Below, one piece after another: positions 19,560-29,138 of a stretch of 64,000 nt of DNA. The notes beneath the pieces were generated by a model. That model was given only the letters and a program-made list of their open reading frames with translations, was not told the DNA's origin and did not search any database. This DNA is from Sphingomonas oryzagri. Lineage in GTDB: Bacteria; Pseudomonadota; Alphaproteobacteria; Sphingomonadales; Sphingomonadaceae. Each line of letters begins with the position of its first letter. Position 1 is the stretch's first letter. The DNA lies in the NCBI RefSeq assembly GCF_029906645.1, contig NZ_JARYGZ010000001.1:1669208-1733207 (forward strand), written 5' to 3'. Made by a program: the position numbers and the translations under genes.

Positions 19560-21362
19560 TCAGTAAACGCGCGCCTTCGGCTTGATGTAGCTTACATCGT
19601 CCGTCAGCGTGTAGTCGTGGACCGGGCGGTAATCGATCTTCACCAGATCCTTCGAGCCGTTCGCATAGTCGAACCAGGCGATCGTGTGCTTCATCCACTC
19701 GGCGTCATCGCGCTTCGGGAAATCCTCGTGCATGTGCGCGCCGCGGCTTTCCTTGCGGTTGGCGGCCGAGTGCATCGTGATCACCGCCTGAGGGAGCATG
19801 TTGTCCAGCTCCAGCGTCTCGATCAGATCGGTGTTCCAGATCAGCGAGCGATCGGAAACCTGCACATCGGAGAGCTTCGCGTACACCTCGTCGATATGCT
19901 TCTCGCCTTCGGCCAGAAGCGCGGTGTCGCGGAACACGGCGGCGTGCTTCTGCATCGTGCGCTGCATGTCGAGGCGGATGTCGGCCGTCTTGGTCGAGCC
20001 GTTCGCGTTGCGGTAATGGTCGAGCCGGGCGAGCGCCTTGTCGTCCGCCGCCGTCACGATCGGGCCGTGCTTGCTGTTGGGCTGGACCAGCTCGGCGATG
20101 CGGAAGCCGGTCGCCCGGCCGAACACCACGAGATCGATCAGCGAGTTGGACCCCAAGCGGTTGGCGCCGTGGACCGAAACGCAGGCCGCCTCGCCCACCG
20201 CGAACAGGCCGGGCACCACGCTGTCCGGATCGCCGTCCTTCAACGTCACGACCTCGCCGTGATAGTTACAGGGGATGCCGCCCATATTGTAGTGGACGGT
20301 CGGGGTCACCGGCAGCGGCTGGCGGGTCAGGTCGACGCCGGCGAAGATCTTGCCGGTCTCGGTGATCCCCGGCAGCCGCTCGTGCAGCACCTTCGGGTCG
20401 ATGTGATCGAGGTGGAGGTAGATGTACGCGCCATCCGGGCCGACGCCGCGACCTTCGCGCATCTCCATCGCCATCGAGCGGGCGACGACGTCGCGCGAGG
20501 CGAGGTCCTTCGCGGACGGGGCATAGCGCTCCATGAAGCGCTCGCCTTCGGAGTTGGTGAGGTAACCGCCCTCGCCGCGCGCGCCTTCGGTAATGAGCAC
20601 GCCCGCGCCGTAGATGCCGGTCGGGTGGAACTGGACGAACTCCATGTCCTGCAGCGGCAGGCCGGCGCGCAGCACCATGCCGCCGCCGTCGCCGGTGCAG
20701 GTGTGGGCGGACGTCGCCGAGAAATACATGCGACCGCCGCCGCCCGTCGCCAGCACGGTGGCGTGGCTGCGGAAGCGGTGGATGGTGCCGTCTTCCATGC
20801 AGAGCGCGATCACGCCCTTGCAGACGCCATCCTCCATGATGAGGTCGAGCGCGAAATATTCGATGTAGAAGTCGGCGTCATACTTCAGGCTCTGCTGGTA
20901 GAGCGCGTGGAGCATGGCGTGGCCGGTGCGGTCCGCCGCGGCGCAGGTGCGCTGCACCGGCGGGCCTTCGCCCATGTTCTGCATATGGCCGCCGAACGGG
21001 CGCTGGTAGATCGTGCCTTCCGGGTTGCGGCTGAACGGCACGCCGGCATGCTCGAGCTCGATCACCGCCGCCGGGGCCTCGCGCACCATATATTCGATGG
21101 CGTCCTGGTCGCCGAGCCAGTCCGATCCCTTGACGGTGTCGAACATGTGCCAGGTCCAGTGATCCGGCGTGTTGTTGCCGAGGCTGGCCGCGATGCCGCC
21201 CTGCGCCGCCACGGTGTGGCTGCGGGTCGGGAACACCTTGGTGATGCAGGCGGTCTTCAGGCCCTTTTCGGCGCAGCCCATGGTGGCGCGCAGGCCCGAT
21301 CCGCCGGCGCCGACGACGACGGCGTCATAGACGTGATCGATGATCTTATAGCTGTTCGACAT
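19560..21362 (-). CDS. sdhA: Succinate dehydrogenase flavoprotein subunit
   Basis: A 600-residue SdhA. The FAD-binding motif [15 protein letters not shown] is near residue 15, and the covalent-FAD histidine lies in [11 protein letters not shown]. The substrate-site blocks are [39 protein letters not shown] and [12 protein letters not shown]. It oxidises succinate to fumarate in complex II. The true start is ATG 21362, overlapping the sdhD stop by 1 bp (TAATG). Clear co-transcription with sdhC and sdhD. Confidence 0.97.
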   Translation of the reverse strand: MSNSYKIIDHVYDAVVVGAGGSGLRATMGCAEKGLKTACITKVFPTRSHTVAAQGGIAASLGNNTPDHWTWHMFDTVKGSDWLGDQDAIEYMVREAPAAVIELEHAGVPFSRNPEGTIYQRPFGGHMQNMGEGPPVQRTCAAADRTGHAMLHALYQQSLKYDADFYIEYFALDLIMEDGVCKGVIALCMEDGTIHRFRSHATVLATGGGGRMYFSATSAHTCTGDGGGMVLRAGLPLQDMEFVQFHPTGIYGAGVLITEGARGEGGYLTNSEGERFMERYAPSAKDLASRDVVARSMAMEMREGRGVGPDGAYIYLHLDHIDPKVLHERLPGITETGKIFAGVDLTRQPLPVTPTVHYNMGGIPCNYHGEVVTLKDGDPDSVVPGLFAVGEAACVSVHGANRLGSNSLIDLVVFGRATGFRIAELVQPNSKHGPIVTAADDKALARLDHYRNANGSTKTADIRLDMQRTMQKHAAVFRDTALLAEGEKHIDEVYAKLSDVQVSDRSLIWNTDLIETLELDNMLPQAVITMHSAANRKESRGAHMHEDFPKRDDAEWMKHTIAWFDYANGSKDLVKIDYRPVHDYTLTDDVSYIKPKARVY

Positions 21363-21751
21363 TATGCCGGCACCCCGCCGAAGGCGATCTTGAGGATCGA
21401 GAAGACGCAGAGCGCGCCGCACAGGAAGACGTAGGCGTTGAGCAGCAGCAGGACGGCGACCTTGTTGCCTTCCTCATGCACATAGTCCTCGATGAAGACC
21501 TGCAGGCCGAGGCGCATGTGCCAGAAGGTGGAGAGCACCAGCAGCACCAGCGGCACCGCGACCAGCGGCGACTTCAGCCACAGCACCACCGCCTGGTGAT
21601 CGAGCACCGGCAGGCGCACGATCGAGACGATGAACCAGATCATCAGGACCAGGTTGGCGGCGGCGGTCACCCGCTGCAGCCACCAGTGATGCGTGCCCGA
21701 CTTGGCGGAGCCAAGGCCCCGCACGCGGCCAAGGCCGGTTCCCGTACCCAT
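21362..21751 (-). CDS. sdhD: Succinate dehydrogenase membrane anchor SdhD
   Basis: A 129-residue anchor subunit with three membrane segments (about residues 30-48, 60-79 and 96-118). The conserved [17 protein letters not shown] near the N-terminus and the H/D region [21 protein letters not shown], with the heme/quinone-side His and Asp, identify SdhD. It starts overlapping the sdhC stop by 1 bp and ends overlapping the sdhA start by 1 bp, so SdhC-D-A are translationally coupled. Confidence 0.94.
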   Translation of the reverse strand: MGTGTGLGRVRGLGSAKSGTHHWWLQRVTAAANLVLMIWFIVSIVRLPVLDHQAVVLWLKSPLVAVPLVLLVLSTFWHMRLGLQVFIEDYVHEEGNKVAVLLLLNAYVFLCGALCVFSILKIAFGGVPA

Positions 21752-22197
21752 CAGAATACCTTCCCGGTGAAGCAGAGGATCGCCCAGACCACCAATGTCG
21801 CGGTGATCGAGAAGGCGATGGTGAGGAGCGCGCCCATCCGGTTGGTCTTGAGCTCGTAGCCGGCGCCGGTATCCAGCACGAAGTGGCGCACGCCGGTCGC
21901 CATGTGCTGGAACATGCTCCAGGTCAGGCCGATGCCCACCAGCTTGGCGAGCAGGTTGACCAGCTTCTGCAGGCTTTCATTCGTGCTCATCGGATCGGAT
22001 TGGACGATCCAGTGATAAAAAACGTCGTAGGCGGCGCCGCTCATCGCCGCGGCGACCAGCCACCAGGTGAAGATCACGCCCCCGCCGATCGCCAGCGCCG
22101 TGCCGGTGGCGCGATGCAGGATGGAGACCAGCATGTGCGGCCCCCATTTCCAGATGCTCAAATGCGGGGACAGCGGCCGGGCGGCGTTTCGGGACAC
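21751..22197 (-). CDS. sdhC: Succinate dehydrogenase cytochrome b556 subunit SdhC
   Basis: A 148-residue anchor subunit with three membrane segments. It begins RPLSPHLSIWKWGPHML and has the quinone-site signature SILHRATGTALA and the heme-ligand histidine in WSMFQHMATGVRHFVLD. It is the first gene of sdhC-D-A. The promoter must lie in the 160-bp gap shared with the divergent chemoreceptor gene. Confidence 0.95.
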   Translation of the reverse strand: MSRNAARPLSPHLSIWKWGPHMLVSILHRATGTALAIGGGVIFTWWLVAAAMSGAAYDVFYHWIVQSDPMSTNESLQKLVNLLAKLVGIGLTWSMFQHMATGVRHFVLDTGAGYELKTNRMGALLTIAFSITATLVVWAILCFTGKVF

Positions 22198-22381
22198 GGT
22201 CTTTCACCCTCGATCTTCTTTGTCGGGAGGGTCTTTGGTCCAAACCGTGGCGCGATGCAACATGAATGGCGGGAAAACCAAAGGCCGTTTTTCGGCATCC
22301 TGACAGGGCGTGCATAACGGCTCGTTTACCACTGGGCGCCTATCACAAGCGCGAAGCATGACTTGCGGAGTGAGTGCCGAG

Positions 22382-23740
22382 ATGACCTACGCCTCCCCCA
22401 GCCGACCCCATCTGCGCGATGTGCGGCTGAGCGATCGCGCCGTGCAGGAACGGCTGCAGGCCTATAATGGCGATGGGGCTTTCGGCCGTGCGCTTGGCGC
22501 CCTGTGGGCGCGCATCGGCGAGGATCTCGTGACCGTCTCGGTCGCCCGCCGCATCGAGATCGGCATCGAGATCGGCCTGGTGCCTGCTCATGATGCCGAG
22601 ACCTTCCGCACCTTCTTCGCCGATCTCCAGCGCCGTCGGCTCAGCGGCGCGATCGATGCCGAGTGGGTCCGCTCGATCGCCGCGCAGGGCGGCTTCATCG
22701 TCGAGCGCGATGTTCCGACCCCGCACGTCGTCCGCCTGATCTTCGAGATGGGCCAGTCGATGCTGGAACTGGTGCGCGAGCGCCATGGCGATGACACCGC
22801 CTTCGTCCACGAGGCGGAGGAGACGCTGCGTCGGCTCGGCACGATCGAGCTTGAAATCCTCTTCTCCGAGATCACCAAGATCTACCGCGTCCGCTCCATT
22901 GAGGAGCGCGCCAGCGCCGGCAGCGAATTCCGCCAGCAGATGACGGCGATCCTCGGCACGACGCTGACCGATTCGTCCTCGCTGCGCGACCAGACCGTGC
23001 AGACCTCGCACTCCGCGCGCGGCATGTTGGGCAAGGCCAGCGAGGTCGCCGCCGCCGCCGAGCAGTCGGCCGTGGCGATGCGCGAGGCGGCGCAGACCGC
23101 CGCCGGCCTGATCCGCGCCATCGAGGATGCCCGCCGCGAGGTGGAGATCGCCGCCGGCGTCGCCACCCGCGCCGCCGACCAGTCTACGCAGGCGGTGGTC
23201 GTGGCCGATGCGCTCTCCGGCCATGCGCAGGCGATCGAATCGATCCTCGGCCTGATCCGAGACATCGCCGGCCAGACCAACCTGCTCGCGCTCAACGCCA
23301 CGATCGAAGCAGCCCGCGCCGGCGATGCCGGCCGCGGCTTCGCGGTCGTCGCGCAGGAGGTGAAGTCGCTGGCGTCGCAGACCGCGCGCGCCACCGACGA
23401 CATCGCCGCCAAGATCGCCGCCATCCAGTCCGCCTCGCGCCAGACGCTCGACGTCAACGGCTCGATCCGCGACATCGTGAGCGAGGTGCAGACCTCCGCC
23501 CAGCGCATCCGCGAGGCGATGGAGGCACAGGCGCAGACCGTCACCATGATCACCGCCGCCGTCGACGAGACCGCGCTCGCCGCCGACTCGATGTCCGGCA
23601 CGATCGCCGCGATCCGCGTCGATACCGAGAGCGTCGCCTCCGACATCGACCGCATCGAATCGGGCTTCCGCTCGGTCGACGATCAGCTCGCCCGGCTGGA
23701 GAGCACCACCGGCGAGTTCGTGAACCGCATCGCGGCCTGA
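22382..23740 (+). CDS. Soluble methyl-accepting chemotaxis-type protein, globin-like N-terminus possible
   Basis: A 452-residue protein with no membrane segment. Residues about 20-190 form an all-helical sensor that resembles the protoglobin/globin-coupled-sensor layout ([14 protein letters not shown], then [15 protein letters not shown]). The position where a proximal heme histidine would be expected appears to be Phe (GGF), so heme binding is doubtful. The C-terminal half is an MCP signalling coiled coil with the hairpin tip [21 protein letters not shown], followed by [13 protein letters not shown]. No che genes are nearby. ATG 22382 is used; ATG 22358 is an alternative. Confidence 0.82.
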   Translation: MTYASPSRPHLRDVRLSDRAVQERLQAYNGDGAFGRALGALWARIGEDLVTVSVARRIEIGIEIGLVPAHDAETFRTFFADLQRRRLSGAIDAEWVRSIAAQGGFIVERDVPTPHVVRLIFEMGQSMLELVRERHGDDTAFVHEAEETLRRLGTIELEILFSEITKIYRVRSIEERASAGSEFRQQMTAILGTTLTDSSSLRDQTVQTSHSARGMLGKASEVAAAAEQSAVAMREAAQTAAGLIRAIEDARREVEIAAGVATRAADQSTQAVVVADALSGHAQAIESILGLIRDIAGQTNLLALNATIEAARAGDAGRGFAVVAQEVKSLASQTARATDDIAAKIAAIQSASRQTLDVNGSIRDIVSEVQTSAQRIREAMEAQAQTVTMITAAVDETALAADSMSGTIAAIRVDTESVASDIDRIESGFRSVDDQLARLESTTGEFVNRIAA

Positions 23741-23781
23741 CGCTTGCCCCATGCGCGACGGCGGCCTACGCCGCCCTCGCC

Positions 23782-24498
23782 ATGGACCGCATCCACATCC
23801 TCGCCACCGGCACCAGCCGGGGTATCGGCGCCGCGATCGCCGCACGACTCGACCGACCGGAGGTCCGCCTGATCGGCCACGCCAGCCGGCCGGGCGCCGA
23901 CGGCACCGTTCCCGCCGATCTCGACGAACCCGGCGCCGCCGGCGCGCTGTGGGCCGAGGCGCTCGACCGGCTGGACGGCCGCATCGACGTCCTCATCAAC
24001 AATGCCGGCATCTTCGAGGCCGCACCGATCGACCTGCCCGATGCCGACTGGCTCGCCGCATGGGAGCGGACGATGCGGATCAACCTGACCGCATCGGCCG
24101 AACTGTGCCGGCTGGCAGTGCAGCATTTCTCCGGGCGAACGGGCGGCGGCCGCATCGTCAACGTCGCCAGCCGCGCCGCGTATCGCGGCGACTCGCCGGC
24201 GCACTGGCACTATGCGGCCTCCAAGGCCGGCATGGTGGCGATGACAAAAAGCATCGCGCGCGGTTATGCGGCACAGAACATCCTCGCCTTCGCGGTCTGC
24301 CCCGGTTTCACCATGACCGGCATGGCAGAGGAGTATCTGTCCAGTCGCGGAGGCGACAAGTTGCTCGCCGACATCCCGCTCGGCCGCGTGGCCGATCCCG
24401 CCGAGGTGGCCGAAACCGTCCGCTGGCTCGCACTCGACGCGCCGGCATCCGCCACCGGGTCCGTCATCGATGTGAATGGGGCAAGCTATGTCCGTTGA
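23782..24498 (+). CDS. SDR family oxidoreductase
   Basis: A 238-residue short-chain dehydrogenase. It has the glycine motif TGTSRGIGAAIAARL at the N-terminus, NNAGIFEAAP, the catalytic serine region VNVASRAAY and the YAASKAGMVAM tyrosine-lysine motif. The C-terminus ATGSVIDVNGASYVR is typical. Substrate unknown. Its last 11 bp overlap the prmA start, implying a two-gene unit with ribosomal protein methylation, a pairing of no obvious logic. Confidence 0.88.
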   Translation: MDRIHILATGTSRGIGAAIAARLDRPEVRLIGHASRPGADGTVPADLDEPGAAGALWAEALDRLDGRIDVLINNAGIFEAAPIDLPDADWLAAWERTMRINLTASAELCRLAVQHFSGRTGGGRIVNVASRAAYRGDSPAHWHYAASKAGMVAMTKSIARGYAAQNILAFAVCPGFTMTGMAEEYLSSRGGDKLLADIPLGRVADPAEVAETVRWLALDAPASATGSVIDVNGASYVR

Positions 24499-25396
24499 AA
24501 GCTGGAAGATCACGCTCCCCTGCACGCGCGAGGAAGGCGAGGCGCTCGCCTTCGCCACCGATCCCTTCCCCGGCATGGAGGAGCCGCCCGTGCTCAACAC
24601 TCTGGAGCCGGACGAGGATCGGCCCGAGGACTGGGTGGTCGAGGCCTATACCGAGGGCAAGCCGTCGGCCGCCGTGATCGCGGCGGTGAAGGCGTTGGTG
24701 CCGTCCGCCGCGAAGCTCAAGCCCACCGTCGAGAGGGTGGAGGAACAGGATTGGGTGACGCTCAGCCAGGCCGGTCTGGAGCCGATCCGGGCGGGGCGCT
24801 TCTACGTGCACACCTCGGCGCACGGCGCGGTGATCCCGTCTGACGCGACGGTGTTCCGCATCGATGCCGGCCGCGCCTTCGGGACGGGGCATCACTACAC
24901 CACCACCGGCTGCCTGATGATGCTCGACCGGCTGAAGCGGCAGGGCGCGCGCTACCGGATGATCGCCGACGTCGGCACCGGCACCGGCCTCCTAGCCTTC
25001 GCCGCGATGGCGCTGTGGCCGCGCGCACACGCCGTGGCGACCGACATCGACCCCATCTCGATCGAGGTGACCGCCGAGAACGCACAGGCCAACCGCGTCA
25101 ACGAGGAGCGGCTGGCGCTGGCCGTGGCGGAGGGGGTGAACCATCCGCTCTATCGCGAGCTGGCGCCCTTCGATCTCGTGATCGCCAACATCCTCGCACA
25201 GCCGCTGATCGAGCTGGCGCCGTCCATCGCCGAGACGATCGCGGAGGGCGGCACGCTGATCCTCGCCGGGCTACTCAACACGCAAGCTGAGGCGGTGACC
25301 GCCGCCTATCGTCGCGAGGGGATGCGGCTAGCGGACACGATCGAGAATGGCGACTGGTCGATCCTGATGCTGCGGAAGCGGCGGCGGGTGCGCTGA
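24488..25396 (+). CDS. prmA: Ribosomal protein L11 methyltransferase
   Basis: A 302-residue class I SAM-dependent methyltransferase that trimethylates ribosomal protein L11. The N-terminal recognition domain is about residues 1-110. The conserved FGTGHHYTTTGCL block is followed by the SAM motif DVGTGTGLLAFAA, the acidic DIDP and the NPPY-like motif region VIANILAQPL. ATG 24488 (MSVESWKI) is chosen, a start 12 bases downstream of an alternative upstream Met. It overlaps the preceding SDR gene by 11 bp. Confidence 0.93.
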   Translation: MSVESWKITLPCTREEGEALAFATDPFPGMEEPPVLNTLEPDEDRPEDWVVEAYTEGKPSAAVIAAVKALVPSAAKLKPTVERVEEQDWVTLSQAGLEPIRAGRFYVHTSAHGAVIPSDATVFRIDAGRAFGTGHHYTTTGCLMMLDRLKRQGARYRMIADVGTGTGLLAFAAMALWPRAHAVATDIDPISIEVTAENAQANRVNEERLALAVAEGVNHPLYRELAPFDLVIANILAQPLIELAPSIAETIAEGGTLILAGLLNTQAEAVTAAYRREGMRLADTIENGDWSILMLRKRRRVR

Positions 25397-25436
25397 GGCC
25401 TCGACACGCGGCCTCGCCCGCGCCATGTGAGGCCGC

Positions 25437-26687
25437 GTGGAACCCAAGCGCATCCTCCTGATCGTCGGCGGTGGCATCGCGGCCTTCAAGGCCTGCGAAG
25501 TGCTGCGGACCTTGCGCAAGCGCGACCACACCGTCCGCTGCGTGCTGACGCAGGCGGGGGCCGAGTTCATCACCCCGCTCACCCTCGCCGCGCTCTCCGA
25601 GCAGCCGGTCCACACCTCGCTCTTCGAGCTGAAGGATGAGGTGGAGATGGGGCATATCGAGCTTTCGCGCGAGGCTGATCTCGTCGTCGTCTGCCCCGCC
25701 ACCGCCAACCTGATGGCGCGAATGGCGGCGGGCATATGCGACGATCTCGCCACCACGCTCCTGCTCGCCACCGACAAGCCGGTGCTGTGCGCGCCCGCGA
25801 TGAACGTGCGGATGTGGCTGCATCCGGCGACCCAGCGCAACGTGGCGCAACTGCGCGCCGACGACGTGATCGTGATGGAGCCGGACGAGGGCCTGATGGC
25901 CTGCGGCGAGTTCGGCCCCGGTCGCCTGCCCGAACCGGACGCGATCGTCGCGGCGATCGAGGATGCACTGACCCGGCCGGTTCCGACACGGCTGCTGAAC
26001 GTGGCGCCCGCACCCGCCAGCAACCCGAGCTATTCCGGCGCGCTCACCGGCCGCAAGATCGTCGTGACTGCCGGGCCGACGCACGAGCCGATCGACCCGG
26101 TGCGCTACATCGCCAACCGCTCGTCCGGAAAGCAGGGCTTCGCGATCGCCGAGGCGCTCGCCCGGCTGGGTGCCGAGGTGACTCTGGTCGCCGGCCCCGT
26201 CACGCTGCCCACCCCCCCCGCCGTGAAGCGCGTCGATGTCGAGAGCGCCCGCGAGATGCAGGCGGCTGTGGAGCGCGCGCTGCCCGCCGACGCCGCGATC
26301 ATGGTCGCCGCCGTGGCGGACTGGCACGTCGATGCCGCCGGGCAGAAGATCAAGAAGCAGCCGGACGGCACACCGCCCGCGCTCGCGCTGGTGCAGAACC
26401 CGGACATCCTCGCCGGTCTTGCCCGCTCGGCCAGACGCCCCCGCCTCGTCATCGGCTTCGCGGCCGAGACCAACGACGTGATCGCCTACGCGCAGGCCAA
26501 GCTGACATCCAAGGGCTGCGACTGGATCGTTGCCAACGACGTCTCTGGCGACGTTATGGGGGGCGACAGCAACAGCATCCACCTCGTCACCCGCGACGGC
26601 GTCGAGGACTGGCCCAACCTTCCCAAGCAGGCGGTGGCGGAGCAGCTCGCCGCCCGCATCGCCGACGCCCTTTCGGAGCCCCGATGA
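25437..26687 (+). CDS. coaBC: Bifunctional phosphopantothenoylcysteine decarboxylase/synthase
   Basis: A 416-residue fusion for two steps of coenzyme A synthesis. The N-terminal flavoprotein CoaC decarboxylase has [10 protein letters not shown], the active-site His in [19 protein letters not shown] and the substrate-clamp cysteine in [11 protein letters not shown]. The C-terminal CoaB synthase starts [19 protein letters not shown] and includes [10 protein letters not shown]-type [10 protein letters not shown] and the lysine motif QKIKKQ. The start codon is GTG. The stop overlaps the dut start (ATGA). Confidence 0.96.
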   Translation: MEPKRILLIVGGGIAAFKACEVLRTLRKRDHTVRCVLTQAGAEFITPLTLAALSEQPVHTSLFELKDEVEMGHIELSREADLVVVCPATANLMARMAAGICDDLATTLLLATDKPVLCAPAMNVRMWLHPATQRNVAQLRADDVIVMEPDEGLMACGEFGPGRLPEPDAIVAAIEDALTRPVPTRLLNVAPAPASNPSYSGALTGRKIVVTAGPTHEPIDPVRYIANRSSGKQGFAIAEALARLGAEVTLVAGPVTLPTPPAVKRVDVESAREMQAAVERALPADAAIMVAAVADWHVDAAGQKIKKQPDGTPPALALVQNPDILAGLARSARRPRLVIGFAAETNDVIAYAQAKLTSKGCDWIVANDVSGDVMGGDSNSIHLVTRDGVEDWPNLPKQAVAEQLAARIADALSEPR

Positions 26688-27133
26688 TCGAGATCCAGCT
26701 CAAGCGCCTGCCGCACGGCGAAGGCCTCCCCGCCCCCGCCTACGCCACCACCGGCGCGGCAGGACTCGATATCGTCTCGGCCGAGGACATCGTGCTCGGG
26801 CCGGGGGACCGCCATGCGGTGGCGACCGGCTTCGCGGTGGCGATCCCGGCGGGCTACGAGATCCAGGTCCGTCCCCGCTCGGGCCTTGCGCTCAAGCACG
26901 GCATCACCTGCCTCAACACGCCCGGCACGATCGACGCCGATTATCGCGGCGAGGTGAAGGTGATCCTCGCCAATCTCGGCGCCGAGCCGTTCGAGGTGAA
27001 GCGCGGCGAGCGCGTCGCGCAGTTGGTCCCCGCCGAGGTGACCGCCGCACGCTTCCTCGAAGTCGAGACGCTGGACGAGACGGCGCGCGGGGCCGGCGGC
27101 TTCGGCTCGACGGGGCGCCACTCGCTCCCTTGA
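26684..27133 (+). CDS. dut: dUTP diphosphatase
   Basis: A 149-residue trimeric dUTPase that converts dUTP to dUMP, keeping uracil out of DNA and supplying dTMP synthesis. All five motifs are present: [38 protein letters not shown], and the C-terminal P-loop-like [14 protein letters not shown] overlaps the coaBC stop by 4 bp. The coaBC-dut pairing is common in alphaproteobacteria. moeB follows after 5 bp. Confidence 0.97.
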   Translation: MIEIQLKRLPHGEGLPAPAYATTGAAGLDIVSAEDIVLGPGDRHAVATGFAVAIPAGYEIQVRPRSGLALKHGITCLNTPGTIDADYRGEVKVILANLGAEPFEVKRGERVAQLVPAEVTAARFLEVETLDETARGAGGFGSTGRHSLP

Positions 27134-27138
27134 GAGAC

Positions 27139-27888
27139 ATGATCCTCACCGACGCCCAGCTCGATCGCTACGCCCGCCACATCGTCCTCAAGGAGATCGG
27201 CGGCGGCGGGCAGACGCGCCTGCTCAACGCCCACGCGCTGATCGTCGGTGCGGGCGGGATCGGGTCGCCGGTGATCCAGTATCTAGCCGCCGCCGGCGTG
27301 GGCAAGCTGACGGTGGTGGACGACGACATCGTCTCGCTCTCCAACCTCCAGCGCCAGACGCTGTTCGCGACGCGCGACGTCGGCGCCAAGAAGGTTGTCG
27401 CCGCCGCCAACGTGGTGCAGCGAATGAACCCCGACGTGCGCTTCCTGCCGGTCGACAGGCGGCTCGATGCGGAGAGCGCCGCACGCCTGCTCGACGGGAT
27501 CGACGTCGTGGTGGACGGCACCGACAATTTCGCCACGCGCCTGATCGTTTCCGATGCGGCCACGGCGGCGCGCGTGCCCCTGGTGTCGGCGGCAGTCGGC
27601 CAGTTCGAGGGCCAGCTCGCTGTCTATCGCGGCTGGGAGGACGGGCGCCCCTGCTACCGCTGCCTCGTCGGCAACGACCCCGATCGGCCGGACGTGAGCT
27701 GCGCCGACCAGGGCGTGCTCGGCGCGCTGACCGGTGTGCTTGGCAGTCTGGCGGCGATCGAGGCGGTGCGCCAGATCGTCCCCTTCGGCGAGGAGACGGC
27801 GGGCAAGCTGCTGCTGGTCGACGCCCTCGCCTTCCGCTTCCGTACCATCGCCGTGCCCAAGGATCCGGGGTGCCGGTGCGCGGCCTGA
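27139..27888 (+). CDS. moeB: HesA/MoeB/ThiF family adenylyltransferase
   Basis: A 249-residue E1-like adenylyltransferase that activates the C-terminus of MoaD or ThiS by AMP transfer. It has VGAGGIGSPVIQYLAAAGVG (ATP site), the conserved DDDIVSLSNLQRQ and the DGTDNFATR loop. The zinc site is supplied by CYRC and the final CRC. Which carrier it serves, molybdopterin or thiamine, cannot be told. moaA is in the same window at 40571 but not adjacent. Confidence 0.92.
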   Translation: MILTDAQLDRYARHIVLKEIGGGGQTRLLNAHALIVGAGGIGSPVIQYLAAAGVGKLTVVDDDIVSLSNLQRQTLFATRDVGAKKVVAAANVVQRMNPDVRFLPVDRRLDAESAARLLDGIDVVVDGTDNFATRLIVSDAATAARVPLVSAAVGQFEGQLAVYRGWEDGRPCYRCLVGNDPDRPDVSCADQGVLGALTGVLGSLAAIEAVRQIVPFGEETAGKLLLVDALAFRFRTIAVPKDPGCRCAA

Positions 27889-28232
27889 CCATCATCGTGA
27901 CCCGCCCGCAGGGCCTGCGCGCCGCACTCGAACTGGCGGCCGCCAATGCCGCGCTGGGCGGGCCTGCTCGCATCTTTACGCAGGGCGAGGCGGTGGTGGC
28001 GCTGGCGCAGCCGATGCTGGACCGCCACGACGAGGATTACCGCGCCGCCGGCCTGCCGATCCTCGGCGAGCTGTGCGAGGAGGCGCTGGCGCTCGGCGTC
28101 GGTATCATCGCCTGTCAGAGCGGTCTCGCCTTGATGGGGATCACCGCCGACCGGCTCGACGCGCGGGTGGAATATGGTGGCCCGGTGAGTGTGCTGGCGG
28201 CGCTGGGCGAGGATCGTCTCGTCACCATTTGA
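27870..28232 (+). CDS. DsrE family sulfur-relay-like protein
   Basis: A 120-residue DsrE/DsrF-like protein. The conserved features are the N-terminal beta-strand and helix TIIVTRPQGLRAALELAAANAAL, the FTQGEAVVAL segment and the cysteine in LGVGIIACQSGLALMGI, where sulfur-carrying members keep Cys. The start is GTG within the end of moeB (19-bp overlap), with a second GTG two codons downstream. The overlap with MoeB suggests a role in sulfur transfer to carrier proteins, but this is inference. Confidence 0.75.
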   Translation: MPVRGLTIIVTRPQGLRAALELAAANAALGGPARIFTQGEAVVALAQPMLDRHDEDYRAAGLPILGELCEEALALGVGIIACQSGLALMGITADRLDARVEYGGPVSVLAALGEDRLVTI

Positions 28233-28263
28233 GAGCGGACGATCAGCCAGGAGGAAGCCATCG

Positions 28264-28413
28264 ATGCCCGCATCCCCCGCCCCGCAAGACTGGCCGCTTC
28301 TGCCGCCGATCCGGACAGGCACAGGCGCCATTGCCCATGCTGCGGCGAGGGTCGGCTGGCGGCCGATGAGGAGGACAGGCGCCGATCGCCTTACGCCTGC
28401 GCCAATTCCTTGA
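28264..28413 (+). CDS. Possible small ORF between DsrE and cytochrome c genes
   Basis: An ATG-started frame of 49 residues (MPASPAPQDWPLLPP...) preceded by an excellent AGGAGG nine bases upstream. Its stop TGA overlaps the TTG start of the cytochrome gene (TTGA), suggesting coupling. Nothing in the peptide is recognisable. In the same stretch another frame, in phase with the cytochrome, encodes a CPCCGEGR zinc-ribbon-like motif. It is unclear which frame, if either, is translated, so this is a low-confidence call. Confidence 0.3.
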   Translation: MPASPAPQDWPLLPPIRTGTGAIAHAAARVGWRPMRRTGADRLTPAPIP

Positions 28414-28877
28414 CCCGCATCGTGCTCACCCTTGCCGTGGTGATCGCACTGGCCGCCTGTTCCGATGGCCGTCCGGCACATCGCGTCGCGTCCAACGCGC
28501 CCTTGTCGAAGCGGCTGGCCGAAGCGGATGCGGACTATGGACGCCAGATCTTCTACCGCTGCGCCGCCTGCCACAATATCAGCGAGGGCGCGGGTGATCG
28601 GAACGGGCCGAATCTCTGGGCGATACTCGGCCGGCCGGTCGCGACCGGCAGCAAGCGGTTCGGCTATACCGGCGCGCTCAAGGCGTTCGGCGGCACATGG
28701 ACCTGCGCACGCCTGGACGACTGGCTCGCCGATCCGATGCGGACCGTGCCGGGCACACAGATGACCTTCGGCGGACTACCCGACGGCGCCGACCGGGCGG
28801 ACGTCATCGCGTGGCTGGCGCGCAACGGCGGCGTGCCCGCCGCTGCCCGGTGCCAGGGCCTGCGAACCGAGCGCTAG
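28410..28877 (+). CDS. Lipoprotein c-type cytochrome
   Basis: A 155-residue class I cytochrome c. The N-terminus TLAVVIALAAC is a lipoprotein signal with lipobox LAAC, so the protein should be anchored to a membrane facing the periplasm. The heme motif is CAACH (about residue 49), with NLWAILGRP, GYTGALK and the distal methionine in GTQMTFGGL. The start codon TTG 28410 overlaps the preceding small ORF; GTG 28422 is an alternative. It would carry electrons in the periplasm; partner unknown. Confidence 0.83.
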   Translation: MTRIVLTLAVVIALAACSDGRPAHRVASNAPLSKRLAEADADYGRQIFYRCAACHNISEGAGDRNGPNLWAILGRPVATGSKRFGYTGALKAFGGTWTCARLDDWLADPMRTVPGTQMTFGGLPDGADRADVIAWLARNGGVPAAARCQGLRTER

Positions 28878-28967
28878 ATACCCCTCCAGAACCCAGGCGC
28901 ATACGCCGAACACCGCCGCCCCTCCCGCGCGAACCGGCGCGGCGGAGGATGCAGGCCAGCGAACATG

Positions 28968-29001
28968 AAAAAGCCCCGGAAAACCGAAGTCTTCCGAGGC
29001 T
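28968..29001 (-). terminator. Intrinsic terminator of tRNA-Val
   Basis: On the minus strand a 10-bp stem, AGCCTCGGAA with TTCCGGGGCT, encloses a 10-base loop and is followed by five T residues. It starts 6 bp beyond the encoded CCA of tRNA-Val. Confidence 0.85.
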
Positions 29002-29006
29002 TGATC

Positions 29007-29081
29007 TGGTGGGCGTGGCAAGGATTGAACTTGCGACCCCTGCGATGTCAACACAGTGCTCTACCACTGAGCTACACGCCC
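29007..29081 (-). tRNA. tRNA-Val (GAC anticodon)
   Basis: A complete cloverleaf on the minus strand. The acceptor GGGCGTG pairs with CACGCCC, discriminator A and encoded CCA follow. The anticodon arm is CTGTG-TTGACAT-CGCAG, giving anticodon GAC for valine. The T arm is GCAAG-TTCAATC-CTTGC. An intrinsic terminator follows directly. Confidence 0.96.
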
Positions 29082-29138
29082 GTGGGGGGTGCCTCTAGCC
29101 ATGCTCCCCGGCGATGGCAAGCGGCTTTCCCGCCTTTT

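Noticed and set aside
22198-22357. Intergenic region upstream of sdhC and the chemoreceptor-like gene
   Set aside because: Promoters must be here, but no motif pair could be placed with confidence.
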